Assembly (NCBI GenBank): GCA_002383325.1
Contig: DFYJ01000127.1
Location: forward strand, 2,896 to 43,008
DNA from: Candidatus Aminicenantes bacterium UBA4085
Lineage (GTDB): Bacteria > Acidobacteriota > Aminicenantia > Aminicenantales > UBA4085
Direction: 5' to 3'
DNA: 40,113 nt
Below the pieces are notes generated by a model. That model did not search any database and had not been told where the DNA came from. It was given only the letters and a program-made list of their open reading frames with translations. Both the position numbers and the translations under genes were made by a program. Positions 1 through 8,449 of the stretch are shown here, piece after piece; position 1 is the stretch's first letter, and every line of letters starts with the position of its first letter.

Positions 1-628
1 GAAGAACGGCCAGCGCAAGGACGGGTAGGGCGTAGAGGTAGATGGTCAGGACAGATCGGGTCAACAGGCCGGCGAGGCCCTGCCCGATCAGGATGGCCAG
101 GCCGGTCGGTAGGAAGTATCCCTGCAGGGTGGCCCGGAAGGATTCCGGCGGCCAGCCCCGCAGCGTCCCGTAGATGATGACCGGCGGTCCGTTGGTGTTG
201 TAGGCCCCGCCTAGAACTCCCGCCACTAGGCCGAAAAGCGGGGCGGAACGGCCGGAGCGGAGGCGGAGCAGGCCCGGCCGGAAGAGGTTGTAGAGGGCGA
301 ACAGGATGATCACGACGGCCAGGGCCAGGTTGATGATCCGGGCGTCGATGCTCTTGAGGCCGAAGAGGCCGATCGGGATCCCGAGCAAGGTTGAGGCGAT
401 CATGACGGCGGCGCCGCGCAGGTCCATGGACTTCCATTCGCGGGCCAAAATGAGGAGGGCCAGTGTGGGGCCGACGAGGGCCATAAGCGGGGTGGCGAAG
501 GTGAGCGGAACGAAGAGGGCCAGAAGCGGCATACCCAGAAGCGCGTCGCCGAAGCCGAAGGCGCCCCGCGCGAGGGCCGCCAGGAAGACGATCGTGAGGA
601 TGGCGATCAGCGGGATCGTAGGACTCAC
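1..628 (-). CDS. TauE/SafE-family membrane permease, C-terminus missing at window edge
   Basis: Translating the minus strand from a GTG at 628 gives about 209 residues of strongly hydrophobic protein running off the left edge. An in-frame TAA two codons upstream fixes the GTG as the likely start. The N-terminal helix contains the GAFGFGDALL segment, and a second-half repeat contains GLVAGVLGGAYNTNGPPVIIYG. Both are typical of TauE/SafE (sulfite exporter/DUF81) permeases, which move small sulfur-containing or organic anions across the inner membrane. The substrate cannot be told from sequence. It lies 72 nt downstream of the beta-propeller gene on the same strand and may be co-transcribed with it. 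The family call is firm; the specific function is open. Confidence 0.85.
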   Translation of the reverse strand, partial: MSPTIPLIAILTIVFLAALARGAFGFGDALLGMPLLALFVPLTFATPLMALVGPTLALLILAREWKSMDLRGAAVMIASTLLGIPIGLFGLKSIDARIINLALAVVIILFALYNLFRPGLLRLRSGRSAPLFGLVAGVLGGAYNTNGPPVIIYGTLRGWPPESFRATLQGYFLPTGLAILIGQGLAGLLTRSVLTIYLYALPVLALAVL

Positions 629-700
629 GGGTTAATCTTGACTGATGGGCCGTGTGAATTCAAGCGCGTTCGGACACCCGGAAGAGTGCTCTCGGCCGGT

Positions 701-1807
701 TCAGAGCCCGGTCTTCCAGCGCCCGAAGACGAAGCTTCCGTCGCCGCCTTTCTTGGTCAGCCAGGAGTAGGCATAGCCGTTCCTAAATCGCTGCGGCTGG
801 ACCAGCTCGAATTCTCCCGGATCGATTTTGTTGATCGAAAGCAGCCTCCCATTCTGCGCATAGAGGCGGAATGATACATCATGCGTCATATGCGCCAACC
901 CGTTTTCAAACACGGCGATGCGACCCTCCGAGTCGCCGGCGATCCCCAGGTGATACGGCAGATATTCGGGCAAAGCAACTTTGTTCTTGTTAAGCGTCAT
1001 GATTTCGCGGCCTTTCGCATCGTGCTCAAAGTCCATCACGAACGAAAGGACGTCCCAGGTAAACTTCACCGGCTCTAGGCTCAACGGGAAAGAGCCGCGC
1101 TTCCCTGCGTCGAGCGAATAGAGGAGGACTTCCGGCGAGGCAGGATAAGCCAGGAGGAGCGTGTTCGAGCCGGTCTTGGCCAGCCGGGGGTAACGATCGA
1201 ATCGAGTGATGCGTATGAAGAACTCTCCCCGCGGTACGGCATAGTCGAAAGAGGCGATTTCCTTCTCCGCGCCCGATTCAACATCGAGAATGAAGACGCT
1301 GTACCGGCCTTTAAACCATTTCGGATCAGAGCCGGCGGAGATTTCCCGCACCAGAGCGATCTTGCCGTTGCGGAGAGCGGCCATGTCCCAAATCGTACCG
1401 GAGACCGGGAGACTATTTTGGAAGTTTCCGTCCAAGTCGAACAAGCTCAACCGTCGGCCCCCATAGACGACAAGCAAGGTGCCGTCCAGGGTGTCGAGAG
1501 CCATGATGCCATGGAGATCCCCCGGTCCTTGCCCCTGGCGGCCGAAGCTTTTGCTGAGCTTTCCCGATGGGTCGAATTTGTAGATCTTCCCTTCCCGCTG
1601 GCTGCCGCGGAAGAAGCTTCCGTCCGGCAGGAAAGCGAGGGATTTGTCGAGGCTTGGATTGAAGATCGTGTCCCACGCGACACCCTGTCCGAAGACGGGG
1701 TCGGGAACGATCTTGATGGTTTTCGTTCCTTCCGGCACGGCTTGTGCCGCCCAGAGTCCGCACCCGATCCCGAGAAGCAGACAGAAAAAGGCCGCGGATT
1801 TTCTCAT
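701..1807 (-). CDS. Exported 6-bladed beta-propeller protein
   Basis: 368 residues. A Sec signal peptide is visible (charged MRK, hydrophobic stretch, cleavage probably near AQA at 21-23). Repeated propeller-blade motifs follow, such as SLAFLPDGSFF and KIYKFDPSGKL, with the RQGQGPGDL element at about 90-98 that marks the 6-bladed beta-propeller (NHL/DUF5128-like) family common in Aminicenantes and Bacteroidetes. Such proteins are periplasmic or surface binding scaffolds without a known reaction. A purine-rich ribosome-binding stretch (GGGAGGGAGG) lies upstream of the ATG, and a weak -10 (TATAAG, minus strand 1855-1850) is possible. The family is clear; the ligand is unknown. Confidence 0.8.
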   Translation of the reverse strand: MRKSAAFFCLLLGIGCGLWAAQAVPEGTKTIKIVPDPVFGQGVAWDTIFNPSLDKSLAFLPDGSFFRGSQREGKIYKFDPSGKLSKSFGRQGQGPGDLHGIMALDTLDGTLLVVYGGRRLSLFDLDGNFQNSLPVSGTIWDMAALRNGKIALVREISAGSDPKWFKGRYSVFILDVESGAEKEIASFDYAVPRGEFFIRITRFDRYPRLAKTGSNTLLLAYPASPEVLLYSLDAGKRGSFPLSLEPVKFTWDVLSFVMDFEHDAKGREIMTLNKNKVALPEYLPYHLGIAGDSEGRIAVFENGLAHMTHDVSFRLYAQNGRLLSINKIDPGEFELVQPQRFRNGYAYSWLTKKGGDGSFVFGRWKTGL

Positions 1808-1975
1808 CCCTTTACCTCCCTCCCATCGGCGAGAGCACTTCCTCTGTACCTTATACGACTCGTTTCCGATCTTTGTTTAGGATCAGGTCCGGGAAAAATG
1901 CGTTGGTTTTGGCTAAAAACAACGGCGAACAGCAATAATATCAGTTAGATAGAGAGAAGGTCGGGCCGTTGTTTG

Positions 1976-1984
1976 TGCTATAAT
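1976..1984 (+). promoter_or_regulatory. Extended -10 promoter of the toxin-type operon
   Basis: TGCTATAAT is a perfect extended -10 (TG-n-TATAAT). Its last base is only 6 nt before the ATG at 1991, so initiation at the usual distance would produce a leaderless mRNA. No good -35 is seen at 17 nt, as expected for an extended -10 promoter. Confidence 0.6.
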
Positions 1985-1990
1985 GAGAGC

Positions 1991-2233
1991 ATGGTTTCCA
2001 GTGAAATAAGGCGCTTTTTCTGGGATGTCGATCCTGCTGGACTCGATCCCAAGCGCCATAAAGCCTACATCATCGAACGGCTTCTGGAATTCGGCGACGA
2101 GAAGGCCGTCCGTTGGCTTTTTGAACAGTACCCGCGCGACGATGTCGCCGCCGTCCTCGAATCGAGTCGTTCTCTTTCCAATAAAAGCAGGAATTTCTGG
2201 CGGCTTCGCCTGGCCGGGTCTGCTCATGTTTGA
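1991..2233 (+). CDS. DUF6922-type small protein, probable antitoxin partner
   Basis: 80 residues. It starts MVSSEIRRFFWDVDP and contains ERLLEFGDEKAVRWLF and a SRSLSNKSRNFWRL tail, matching the small DUF6922 proteins that usually precede AbiEii/AbiGii-type nucleotidyltransferases. The ATG at 1991 is chosen over an in-frame ATG at 1973 because the -10 box lies between the two. The last 8 nt overlap the start of the AbiEii-like gene, so the two are probably translationally coupled. The antitoxin role is inferred from pairing and size, not from a known DNA-binding fold. The length is normal for the family. Confidence 0.75.
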   Translation: MVSSEIRRFFWDVDPAGLDPKRHKAYIIERLLEFGDEKAVRWLFEQYPRDDVAAVLESSRSLSNKSRNFWRLRLAGSAHV

Positions 2234-2849
2234 TCGCGTTCTGGCCCCGGCGACTAAAACGGCCATCGATCGGCTCTCCTCCTGGGTTGCTAAGCGAGGG
2301 TTTTATCTCGCTGGCGGAACCGGATGCGCTCTCCATCTGGGTCATCGGATGTCCCAGGATCTCGACTTTTTTTCTCCCGTGGATTTTTCGCCTACCGTTT
2401 TATGGGCCGAACTAAAGAAAATCGGAGACTGTACGCCCGACTATACGGATGCAGGAACATGGGTTGGAGAATTCCTGGGCACGAAGGTTGGGTTTTTCCA
2501 CTATCCATACCCTCTTTTAGGAGCCACCTCCCCATTCTTGGGTTTGGCCGTAGCGTCCTTGGAAGATATCGGCTGTATGAAGATTGAGGCCATCGCCGGC
2601 CGAGGCCGAAAGCGCGATTTTATCGATCTCTATTTCCTCTTGAGGGAAATGGGGTTTAATCTCGAATCGCTTCTGGGGCTTTTCCGCAACAAGTATACGT
2701 CCCCGCCGGGAAACGGGGTGCATGTCCTCAAAAGTTTGATTTATTTTGTCGACGCCGATGCGGATCCCGAGCCGGTGATGCTGGTCGAGTATTCCTGGTT
2801 GGAGATCAAGAAGAGGCTGACCGAACTTATCCGCGAGCACGCGGTTTAG
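2226..2849 (+). CDS. Nucleotidyltransferase of the AbiEii/AbiGii toxin family
   Basis: 207 residues from the ATG at 2226, which overlaps the end of the upstream gene. A longer reading from 2025 is rejected because it runs through the DUF6922 gene in another frame. Diagnostic motifs are FYLAGGTGCALHLGHR followed by SQDLDFFS, the GG(T/S)...(D)LDF nucleotidyltransferase core, and a C-terminal IEAIAGRGRKRDFIDLYFLL segment typical of this family. AbiE-type toxins transfer nucleotides onto RNA targets such as tRNA and stall growth, acting in toxin-antitoxin and phage-defence modules. Here the partner is DUF6922 rather than the classical AbiEi. The family call is strong; toxicity is not shown. Confidence 0.88.
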   Translation: MFDRVLAPATKTAIDRLSSWVAKRGFYLAGGTGCALHLGHRMSQDLDFFSPVDFSPTVLWAELKKIGDCTPDYTDAGTWVGEFLGTKVGFFHYPYPLLGATSPFLGLAVASLEDIGCMKIEAIAGRGRKRDFIDLYFLLREMGFNLESLLGLFRNKYTSPPGNGVHVLKSLIYFVDADADPEPVMLVEYSWLEIKKRLTELIREHAV

Positions 2850-2864
2850 GGGAAGGCGAAAACG

Positions 2865-3644
2865 ATGACTCCAGAGCTTAAACAAAAGCTGGCCTTGATC
2901 GATAAGCTCCGGGATGAAATCGATTCTTTTCGTCCCTTGAAACCCCAAGCCCAAAAAGAGCTGCGGGAATACTATCGGATCGATCTGGCCTATTCGAGCA
3001 ACGCGCTAGAAGGAAATTCGCTGACCGAAAGCGAAACAAAAATCGTCATCGAGGAAGGGCTCACCATCGGCGGGAAACTCCTGAGAGATCATTATGAGGC
3101 CGTCGGGCATAGTGAAGCCTATGACCTTCTTTTCGAGCTTAGCAAAAAAGAGAATATTTCCGAGCGCGATATCTTGGAACTCCATCGGCTTTTTTTTTAC
3201 CGCATCGATGAAGAGAATGCAGGCAAGTACCGGACGGTCAACGTCATCATCACGGGTGCGAGACATATTCCCCCTACCCCGGCCCGGGTTAAACCCCTGA
3301 TGCGAGACTTCGTAGACGGGTTGGTAGCCCTCAAAAAAAAGACCCATCCCGTTGAGTTTGCGGCCCTGATTCATTTGGAGCTTGTAACGATCCATCCGTT
3401 CCAGGACGGGAACGGGCGGACCGCCAGGCTCTTGATGAATCTGGCTCTTTTACAAGCCGGGTATGTCATCACCATCATCCCCCCCGTTCTGCGAAACGGG
3501 TATTTAGAGGCTATCCGGCGTGCGCAAGGGCCGGGCCGGAGCCAAGCGGCCTTCGTTTCCTTTATAGCTGGAACCGTGCACGAAAGTTTGAAAGATTATC
3601 TGCGGCTTCTGGGGGCGCTTAACGGGGAGCGCCGTGGCCATTAG
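2865..3644 (+). CDS. Fic-domain protein (AMPylase) with built-in inhibitory motif
   Basis: 259 residues. The Fic core motif HPFQDGNGRTAR lies at 177-188, with all canonical residues (His177, Asp181, Asn183, Arg185) present, so it should be active. The N-terminal S45-NAL-E49-G50 matches the (S/T)xxxE(G/N) inhibitory helix, making this a class II, self-inhibited Fic enzyme. Such enzymes transfer AMP from ATP onto protein hydroxyls. It starts 15 nt after the AbiEii-like gene and is probably in the same operon. The coding sequence carries a run of nine T (3190-3198) and one of eight A (3333-3340), possible slippage sites. No clear C-terminal winged-helix domain is seen. Confidence 0.92.
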   Translation: MTPELKQKLALIDKLRDEIDSFRPLKPQAQKELREYYRIDLAYSSNALEGNSLTESETKIVIEEGLTIGGKLLRDHYEAVGHSEAYDLLFELSKKENISERDILELHRLFFYRIDEENAGKYRTVNVIITGARHIPPTPARVKPLMRDFVDGLVALKKKTHPVEFAALIHLELVTIHPFQDGNGRTARLLMNLALLQAGYVITIIPPVLRNGYLEAIRRAQGPGRSQAAFVSFIAGTVHESLKDYLRLLGALNGERRGH

Positions 3645-3695
3645 CTCGAATGGATTGACCGCGCTCGTCAGCCAAGGAACGGTTTGGGGGGGAGC

Positions 3696-4868
3696 ATGAA
3701 ACGGGGTCTCGCCGTATGGATGGCTTTAGCTTTGTCTTGGGCCTGTAAATCCCAGATGGAAGGGCCCATACGGACGATCGAAAACGGCGTTGAAGTCGTT
3801 GATAACGGGAGCGGCTATTTCTCCGTTCCCGGCCAGCCGCGATCTTTGACGCTGCGGGAGGAGTTCCGCATCGACCTCGAGGACGAGAAGCTCGCCGCGG
3901 CCGGCTTGACCGACGTCTCGGCGATCGATGCCGATGTCCGGGGACGGATCCTCGTTTTCGGAAGCGGATTGAAATCAGGCTCTTTCGTTTTTCAATTCGA
4001 TGACAAGGGCGGCTTGATAAGATCCTTCTGTCCCAAGGGACAGGGCCCCGGCGAAGCCGAATTTCCCACCTATTTCGGGATGACGGCTTCCGGCGAGATT
4101 CTGATCCATAGCACGTCCAGGTTCGTTGTCTTCGACTCGGACGGCGGGTTTCTCCGCCAGGAGCGCACTGAAAAATGGGTCCGTTTCGTCGGACTTCGAC
4201 GCAAAGTCCTCGCCAATGGAAATATCCTGGCTCCCTATATACCGGAGAACAAGGAAATGGTCGCCAGGGAAGTCGCTCTGGCGTTATTCGACGGCCAGTT
4301 TAATAAGCTGGTCGATGTGCGAAGCCATTCCCTCCCCGAAAACGGCATAATCGGACGAAATCCGCTGGCTCACGTTCCCATATTCGGCGTATCAGCATCC
4401 GTGTTCTTTGCCAATGGGGGGGATGAAGGGCGGGATATCGCGGTCTTCGATCTCGATGGACGCCTCAAGAAGATTATCAGGGCGGGTTTTCCCTCGAGGC
4501 AGGTTTCCGAGGCGTATAAAAAAGACATCATCGAAAGACTGCCAAAGGCCGTCGGAGACGACACTCGGAAATTCTTTGCCTCCCTCTCCCAGTTTCCCCC
4601 CTTCCAGTCCTTAGCCGTGGATGAAAAGGGCTTCTTGTTCGTCTCAACTCTAGACCGTGACCCGGATTCGGGCGCCTATATGAACGACGTGTTTTCTCCC
4701 GAGGGTGTCCGGCTGTTTCGAGTGGGGTTGGGGTATCAGGACTATATGCGGGATTTCTATAACAACTCTTTCCTCGACGTCGTCCTTAAAAACGGCCGGG
4801 CCTACTGCGTCCGCGAGAAGGCGTCCGGCTTTAAAGAAGTCATTGTTTACAAAATGATGTGGAAATGA
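3696..4868 (+). CDS. 6-bladed beta-propeller lipoprotein
   Basis: 390 residues from the ATG at 3696, which sits just after a G-rich ribosome-binding stretch (GGGGGGGAG). A TTG at 3684 would also be in frame but is less likely. The N-terminus (MKRGLAVWMALALSWAC) reads as a lipoprotein signal with the lipidated Cys at 17, though the lipobox SWAC is atypical. The body has propeller blades and the CPKGQGPGEAEF element, like the propeller at 701-1807. It follows the Fic gene by 51 nt on the same strand; whether it shares that transcript is unclear. Its ligand and function are unknown. Confidence 0.78.
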   Translation: MKRGLAVWMALALSWACKSQMEGPIRTIENGVEVVDNGSGYFSVPGQPRSLTLREEFRIDLEDEKLAAAGLTDVSAIDADVRGRILVFGSGLKSGSFVFQFDDKGGLIRSFCPKGQGPGEAEFPTYFGMTASGEILIHSTSRFVVFDSDGGFLRQERTEKWVRFVGLRRKVLANGNILAPYIPENKEMVAREVALALFDGQFNKLVDVRSHSLPENGIIGRNPLAHVPIFGVSASVFFANGGDEGRDIAVFDLDGRLKKIIRAGFPSRQVSEAYKKDIIERLPKAVGDDTRKFFASLSQFPPFQSLAVDEKGFLFVSTLDRDPDSGAYMNDVFSPEGVRLFRVGLGYQDYMRDFYNNSFLDVVLKNGRAYCVREKASGFKEVIVYKMMWK

Positions 4869-4912
4869 CCCGGTTTTCCCCCAGTGGAAAGCTGCGTGTA
4901 ATAAAAACCCAT

Positions 4913-4924
4913 TAACGTACGTTA
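4913..4924. repeat. 12-bp perfect palindrome in intergenic region
   Basis: TAACGTACGTTA lies 45 nt after the stop of the propeller lipoprotein gene and about 100 nt before the next gene. It has the size and symmetry of a dimeric regulator site, but nothing else supports that role. Confidence 0.35.
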
Positions 4925-4970
4925 TAGTTGATGAGCGCCCGGTCGGAGCCCCCGGCCCGCCGGCTTCAGT

Positions 4971-4995
4971 CGGCTTCATGGGCTTTTTGAAGCCG
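4971..4995 (+). other. Hairpin in the leader of the ankyrin/propeller gene
   Basis: CGGCTTCA (4971-4978) and TGAAGCCG (4988-4995) form a perfect 8-bp stem with a 9-nt loop containing five T. It ends 26 nt before the ATG at 5022. It could be a terminator for the upstream gene without a trailing U-tract, or an RNA structure in the leader. Confidence 0.35.
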
Positions 4996-5021
4996 TCGAC
5001 TCTCAATAGTAGGATGAAAGC

Positions 5022-7658
5022 ATGAAGCAAATCGCGCTGGCTTTATCGCTGATGATCGGATTGTCCGCATCTTCGGCGGCCCAAAGCGTGTTCGATCTGT
5101 TCCGCAAGGGGGACGTGGCCGCCGTCAAGGCGCTTGTGGAGAAAACGCCCGAGCTCACCCACGCCGTCGACGCCGAGGGCGACTCTCTCCTCCACCACGC
5201 CGCGGCCGGGGGCAACCCCGAGCTCGTCAGTTTCTTGATCGATCAAGGCGCCGCGATCGACCTGGCGGGCTCCGGCAAGCACACGCCTCTTCAGCGCGCG
5301 GCTGCCTTCGACCGCGCCAAGGCGGTGGCCGTCCTGCTGGAGAGGAAGGCCGCCCTCGAGCTCAGGAACGACTATGGCCGGACGGCGCTCATCCTCTGCG
5401 CCCGCGAGCGAGGGCAGGTCGAGACGGCCCGGATTCTCATCGCGGCCGGCGCGGACGTCAACGCCGAGGACCGCTTCGGCTCCACGCCGCTGGAGCTTGC
5501 CGCCTGGCGGGCCAAGCGCGAATTGGTCGACTCGCTGATGGCCAAGGGCGCACGGCTCCCCGAGCCGGGCGAGAAGTGGTACGTCATGCTCGGCTCGGCC
5601 GCTTCCGAGGGCTTGGATTCCCTGTTCCTGCCCCTGGCCGCAAAGTCCGCCGACTTGAAGAAATCGATCGGGAATGATCTCATCTTCACGGCCGCCCAAG
5701 GCGGGTCGGAGACTATCGTCGACTTTCTTCTCGACAAGGGCTACGATCCCAAGCCTTCCGACCGCTTCGGCTGGACGCCGCTCCACTACGCGGCCCGGGA
5801 CGGCCGGACAGGCATCCTGCGGCTCCTGATCGAGAAAGGCGCGGCGATCGACGCCCGGAACATCATCGGCCAGACGGCCTACAACGTGGCCAAGGAGCGC
5901 GGCTACGAGGACGCGGCCGCCCTCCTCGCCGGCAGGGGCGCCGATACCGGGCCGATGCGCTTTCCCGTCCTGGAAGGGGATTATCTCGGTCAGAAGCCGC
6001 CGACGGACAGGGCCGAGATCTTCGCTCCGGGGATCGTCTCCTCGATCTGGGGGCTCCACAGCACGGCCGTCTTCTCGCCCGACGGGAACGAAGTGTTTTG
6101 GGCGCCGATGGTCTCCCGCCCCGGCGGCATCTACACCGAGACCGATCTGATCATGATGAAACGCGTCGGCGGCCGCTGGACGCCTCCCGAAATAGCGCCT
6201 TTCTCGGGACAGGGGCTGGGCGCCGACGTGCCGTTCTTTTTCCCGGACGGTAAGAGGATCTATTTCTTGTCGCGGCGGCCTCTCCCCGGGGAGAAGGTTC
6301 AGGGCTCGGAGAAGATCTGGTATGCCGACCGGACCGCCTCGGGCTGGGGCGAGCCGCAGCTTCTGGAAGGCCGGGTCAACGAGCACAACATGCACTGGGA
6401 GTTCTCCCTCGGTCCGGACGGTACGGTCTATTTCGCCGGGAATGCGCCCGACAGCCTGGGCATGAACGATATCTACCGCTCGAGGCTGGTGAACGGCGCT
6501 TACGAGGAGGCGAAAAACGTTGGTCGCCCCATCAGCTCCGCGGCGGTGGAGGACAGCCCTTTTATCTCTCCCGACGGGAGCTACCTGCTCATCTCCCGTC
6601 AGTACGATCTCTGGATCAGCCTCAAGAAGGAGGATGGATCGTGGGGGGAGCCGGTCAAGCTCGGGCCCGAGGTCAACAGCGAGTCCATTGAGCTTTGTCC
6701 GATCGTCACCGCGGACGGGAAGTACCTCTTCTTCCTCAGCCAGCGCGACGGGGAGAGCGCCGCCTATTGGGTTCGGTCGGATGTTCTCGACAAGTACCGG
6801 CTGAGCCCTTCGGGCCTAGCCGTCCCGGACTCCGGCGGTGATTATCCCGTGGTCTTCTACTCTGGTCGGGGCGACAACAAAGATGTCTATATCCTCCACC
6901 CGGGCGAGAAGGAACCGCGCAATCTGACGAGCCATCCCGCCCAGGATCTTTGCCCGGCGCCTTCGCCCGACGGGAAGACGATCGCCTTCCTCAGCGACCG
7001 CTCCGGTCACATGGAAGTCTTCCTGATGGACGTCGACGGCGGCGGGATCAAGCAGATCACCTCCTCCCCGGAAGAGAAACATCATCCCGAGTTCAGCCCC
7101 GATGGGAAGGCCATCGTCTTCATCAAAGATCTTGGGGAAAAGACGGAGATTTGGATGATGGCAGCGGACGGCTCAAGCCCGAGACGCCTGACCTCGGGCG
7201 CCTGGCGCGACGAGCGGCCGTTCGTGTCGCCCGACGGCTCGAAGATCCTCTTCATGTCCAATCGCGACGGCAATTACGAAATCTATGTCATGGCCCCCGA
7301 CGGCAGCGGCCAGACCCGGATGACCCGGACGCCGGAGTGGGAGATCTTCCCTGTCTGGTCGCCCGACGGGAAACGGATCGCCTATGCCCAGAAATTCCGG
7401 GCTGACGGACGGATGCAGGGCATGATCAGAATCATGAACGCGGACGGGAGCGGCGACCGGGCCGTCACCGCGGTCGAGACGCGGGACGAAAATGTCATGT
7501 GGTCTCTCGACGGCCGCTTCCTCGTCTTCCAAAGCATCCGCGACGGCAATTTCGAGATCTACCAGACGGACGCCGACGGCGGCAACCCGGTTCGGCTGAC
7601 CGATCACCCGGCCTGGGACGGTTGGGCCTCCTTCGTCCCCATCGGGAAGAGCCGTTGA
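5022..7658 (+). CDS. Exported ankyrin-repeat protein fused to two PD40/TolB-like beta-propellers
   Basis: 878 residues. A Sec signal peptide (MKQIALALSLMIGLSASSAAQS) precedes about seven ankyrin repeats over roughly residues 23-315 (for example GRTALILCARERGQVETARIL and GWTPLHYAARDGRTGILRLL). A first PD40-type propeller follows at about 340-600 (FFFPDGKRIYFLS, FISPDGSYLLIS). A second, TolB-like propeller covers about 620-875 (PSPDGKTIAFLSDRSG, VSPDGSKILFMSNRDGNYEIYVM, WSPDGKRIAYA). All three domains are protein- or peptide-binding scaffolds, and no catalytic domain is seen. It is predicted to be periplasmic or secreted. The ribosome-binding site AGGA lies about 9 nt before the ATG. A methyltransferase gene follows after 21 nt. 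The architecture is certain; the function is unknown. Confidence 0.88.
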   Translation: MKQIALALSLMIGLSASSAAQSVFDLFRKGDVAAVKALVEKTPELTHAVDAEGDSLLHHAAAGGNPELVSFLIDQGAAIDLAGSGKHTPLQRAAAFDRAKAVAVLLERKAALELRNDYGRTALILCARERGQVETARILIAAGADVNAEDRFGSTPLELAAWRAKRELVDSLMAKGARLPEPGEKWYVMLGSAASEGLDSLFLPLAAKSADLKKSIGNDLIFTAAQGGSETIVDFLLDKGYDPKPSDRFGWTPLHYAARDGRTGILRLLIEKGAAIDARNIIGQTAYNVAKERGYEDAAALLAGRGADTGPMRFPVLEGDYLGQKPPTDRAEIFAPGIVSSIWGLHSTAVFSPDGNEVFWAPMVSRPGGIYTETDLIMMKRVGGRWTPPEIAPFSGQGLGADVPFFFPDGKRIYFLSRRPLPGEKVQGSEKIWYADRTASGWGEPQLLEGRVNEHNMHWEFSLGPDGTVYFAGNAPDSLGMNDIYRSRLVNGAYEEAKNVGRPISSAAVEDSPFISPDGSYLLISRQYDLWISLKKEDGSWGEPVKLGPEVNSESIELCPIVTADGKYLFFLSQRDGESAAYWVRSDVLDKYRLSPSGLAVPDSGGDYPVVFYSGRGDNKDVYILHPGEKEPRNLTSHPAQDLCPAPSPDGKTIAFLSDRSGHMEVFLMDVDGGGIKQITSSPEEKHHPEFSPDGKAIVFIKDLGEKTEIWMMAADGSSPRRLTSGAWRDERPFVSPDGSKILFMSNRDGNYEIYVMAPDGSGQTRMTRTPEWEIFPVWSPDGKRIAYAQKFRADGRMQGMIRIMNADGSGDRAVTAVETRDENVMWSLDGRFLVFQSIRDGNFEIYQTDADGGNPVRLTDHPAWDGWASFVPIGKSR

Positions 7659-7679
7659 CCGGGTCCGGGAAAAGACCGG

Positions 7680-8372
7680 ATGAAAGAGCCTATCGTGCCG
7701 AAAGATTCCGAAATGAAAGAAAAGCGCCGGAATAGCTCGAATCCATGGCGCTTAAGGCTTATGGCCGCCGTCCTGCTTACAGCCGGCCTCGCCATGCCCC
7801 AAGCCGTCCAGGACAGGCTGGCTCCTGCCAACGCCAACGAGGCCCGGCTCAACCGGCTTCAGCCGCCCGCGCAGGTCATGGACATCATCGGGCTCAAAGC
7901 GGGGATGGCCGTGGCCGAAATCGGAGCCGGCGGGGGCCGCTATGTTGTTCATCTGGCTGACCGGGTTGGACCCGAGGGGAAGGTCTACGCCGAAGACATC
8001 GACGCCGACGCGCTCAAGCGCTGTGCCGACCGATGCCGCCGCGGGGGCTTCGAAAACGTTGCCACCATCGTCGGCGACCTGGCCGATCCCAAGCTGCCAT
8101 CCGGGGCGCTGGACCTGATCTTCATCATCTCGTCCTACCACCACTTCGGCGACCCCGTGGCCCTGATGAGCAAAGCCCGGGAGGCCCTCAAGACGGGCGG
8201 AAGGGCGGCCATCGCCGAGTGGATTCCTCCCGCGAACGGGCGCGGCGAGGGGACGACTCCCGAGGCGATGAAAGCACAGATGGAGAAGGCGGGCTTCCGT
8301 CTGGAGCACATCGACCGGACGTTCGATGCGGACCGGATGCTGATCTACCTCTTCCGGCAGAGGAGGTCCTGA
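7680..8372 (+). CDS. Class I SAM-dependent methyltransferase with N-terminal signal/anchor
   Basis: 230 residues. Motif I of the Rossmann methyltransferase fold is VAEIGAGGGRYVVHLA, followed by the acidic VYAEDID. SSYHHFGDPV and LKTGGRAAIAEWIPP correspond to the later strands. Before the domain there is a basic stretch and a hydrophobic segment (RLMAAVLLTAGLAMPQA) that looks like a signal peptide or membrane anchor. That is odd, because the SAM cofactor is cytoplasmic. An internal ATG at 7713 is an alternative start that would still keep the hydrophobic segment. The gene is 21 nt after the ankyrin/propeller gene on the same strand. The substrate is unknown. Confidence 0.82.
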   Translation: MKEPIVPKDSEMKEKRRNSSNPWRLRLMAAVLLTAGLAMPQAVQDRLAPANANEARLNRLQPPAQVMDIIGLKAGMAVAEIGAGGGRYVVHLADRVGPEGKVYAEDIDADALKRCADRCRRGGFENVATIVGDLADPKLPSGALDLIFIISSYHHFGDPVALMSKAREALKTGGRAAIAEWIPPANGRGEGTTPEAMKAQMEKAGFRLEHIDRTFDADRMLIYLFRQRRS

Positions 8373-8449
8373 AGAAAGTTTGACAAGGATGGCCGACGTC
8401 CATCTCGACGCCCCGGCGGTCCGATCGAGGATGAGGCGAGGACCGCGAG

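Noticed and set aside
2025..2225. N-terminal extension of the AbiEii-like protein
   Set aside because: These codons overlap the DUF6922 gene in another frame and have no similarity to the family; the ATG at 2226 fits.
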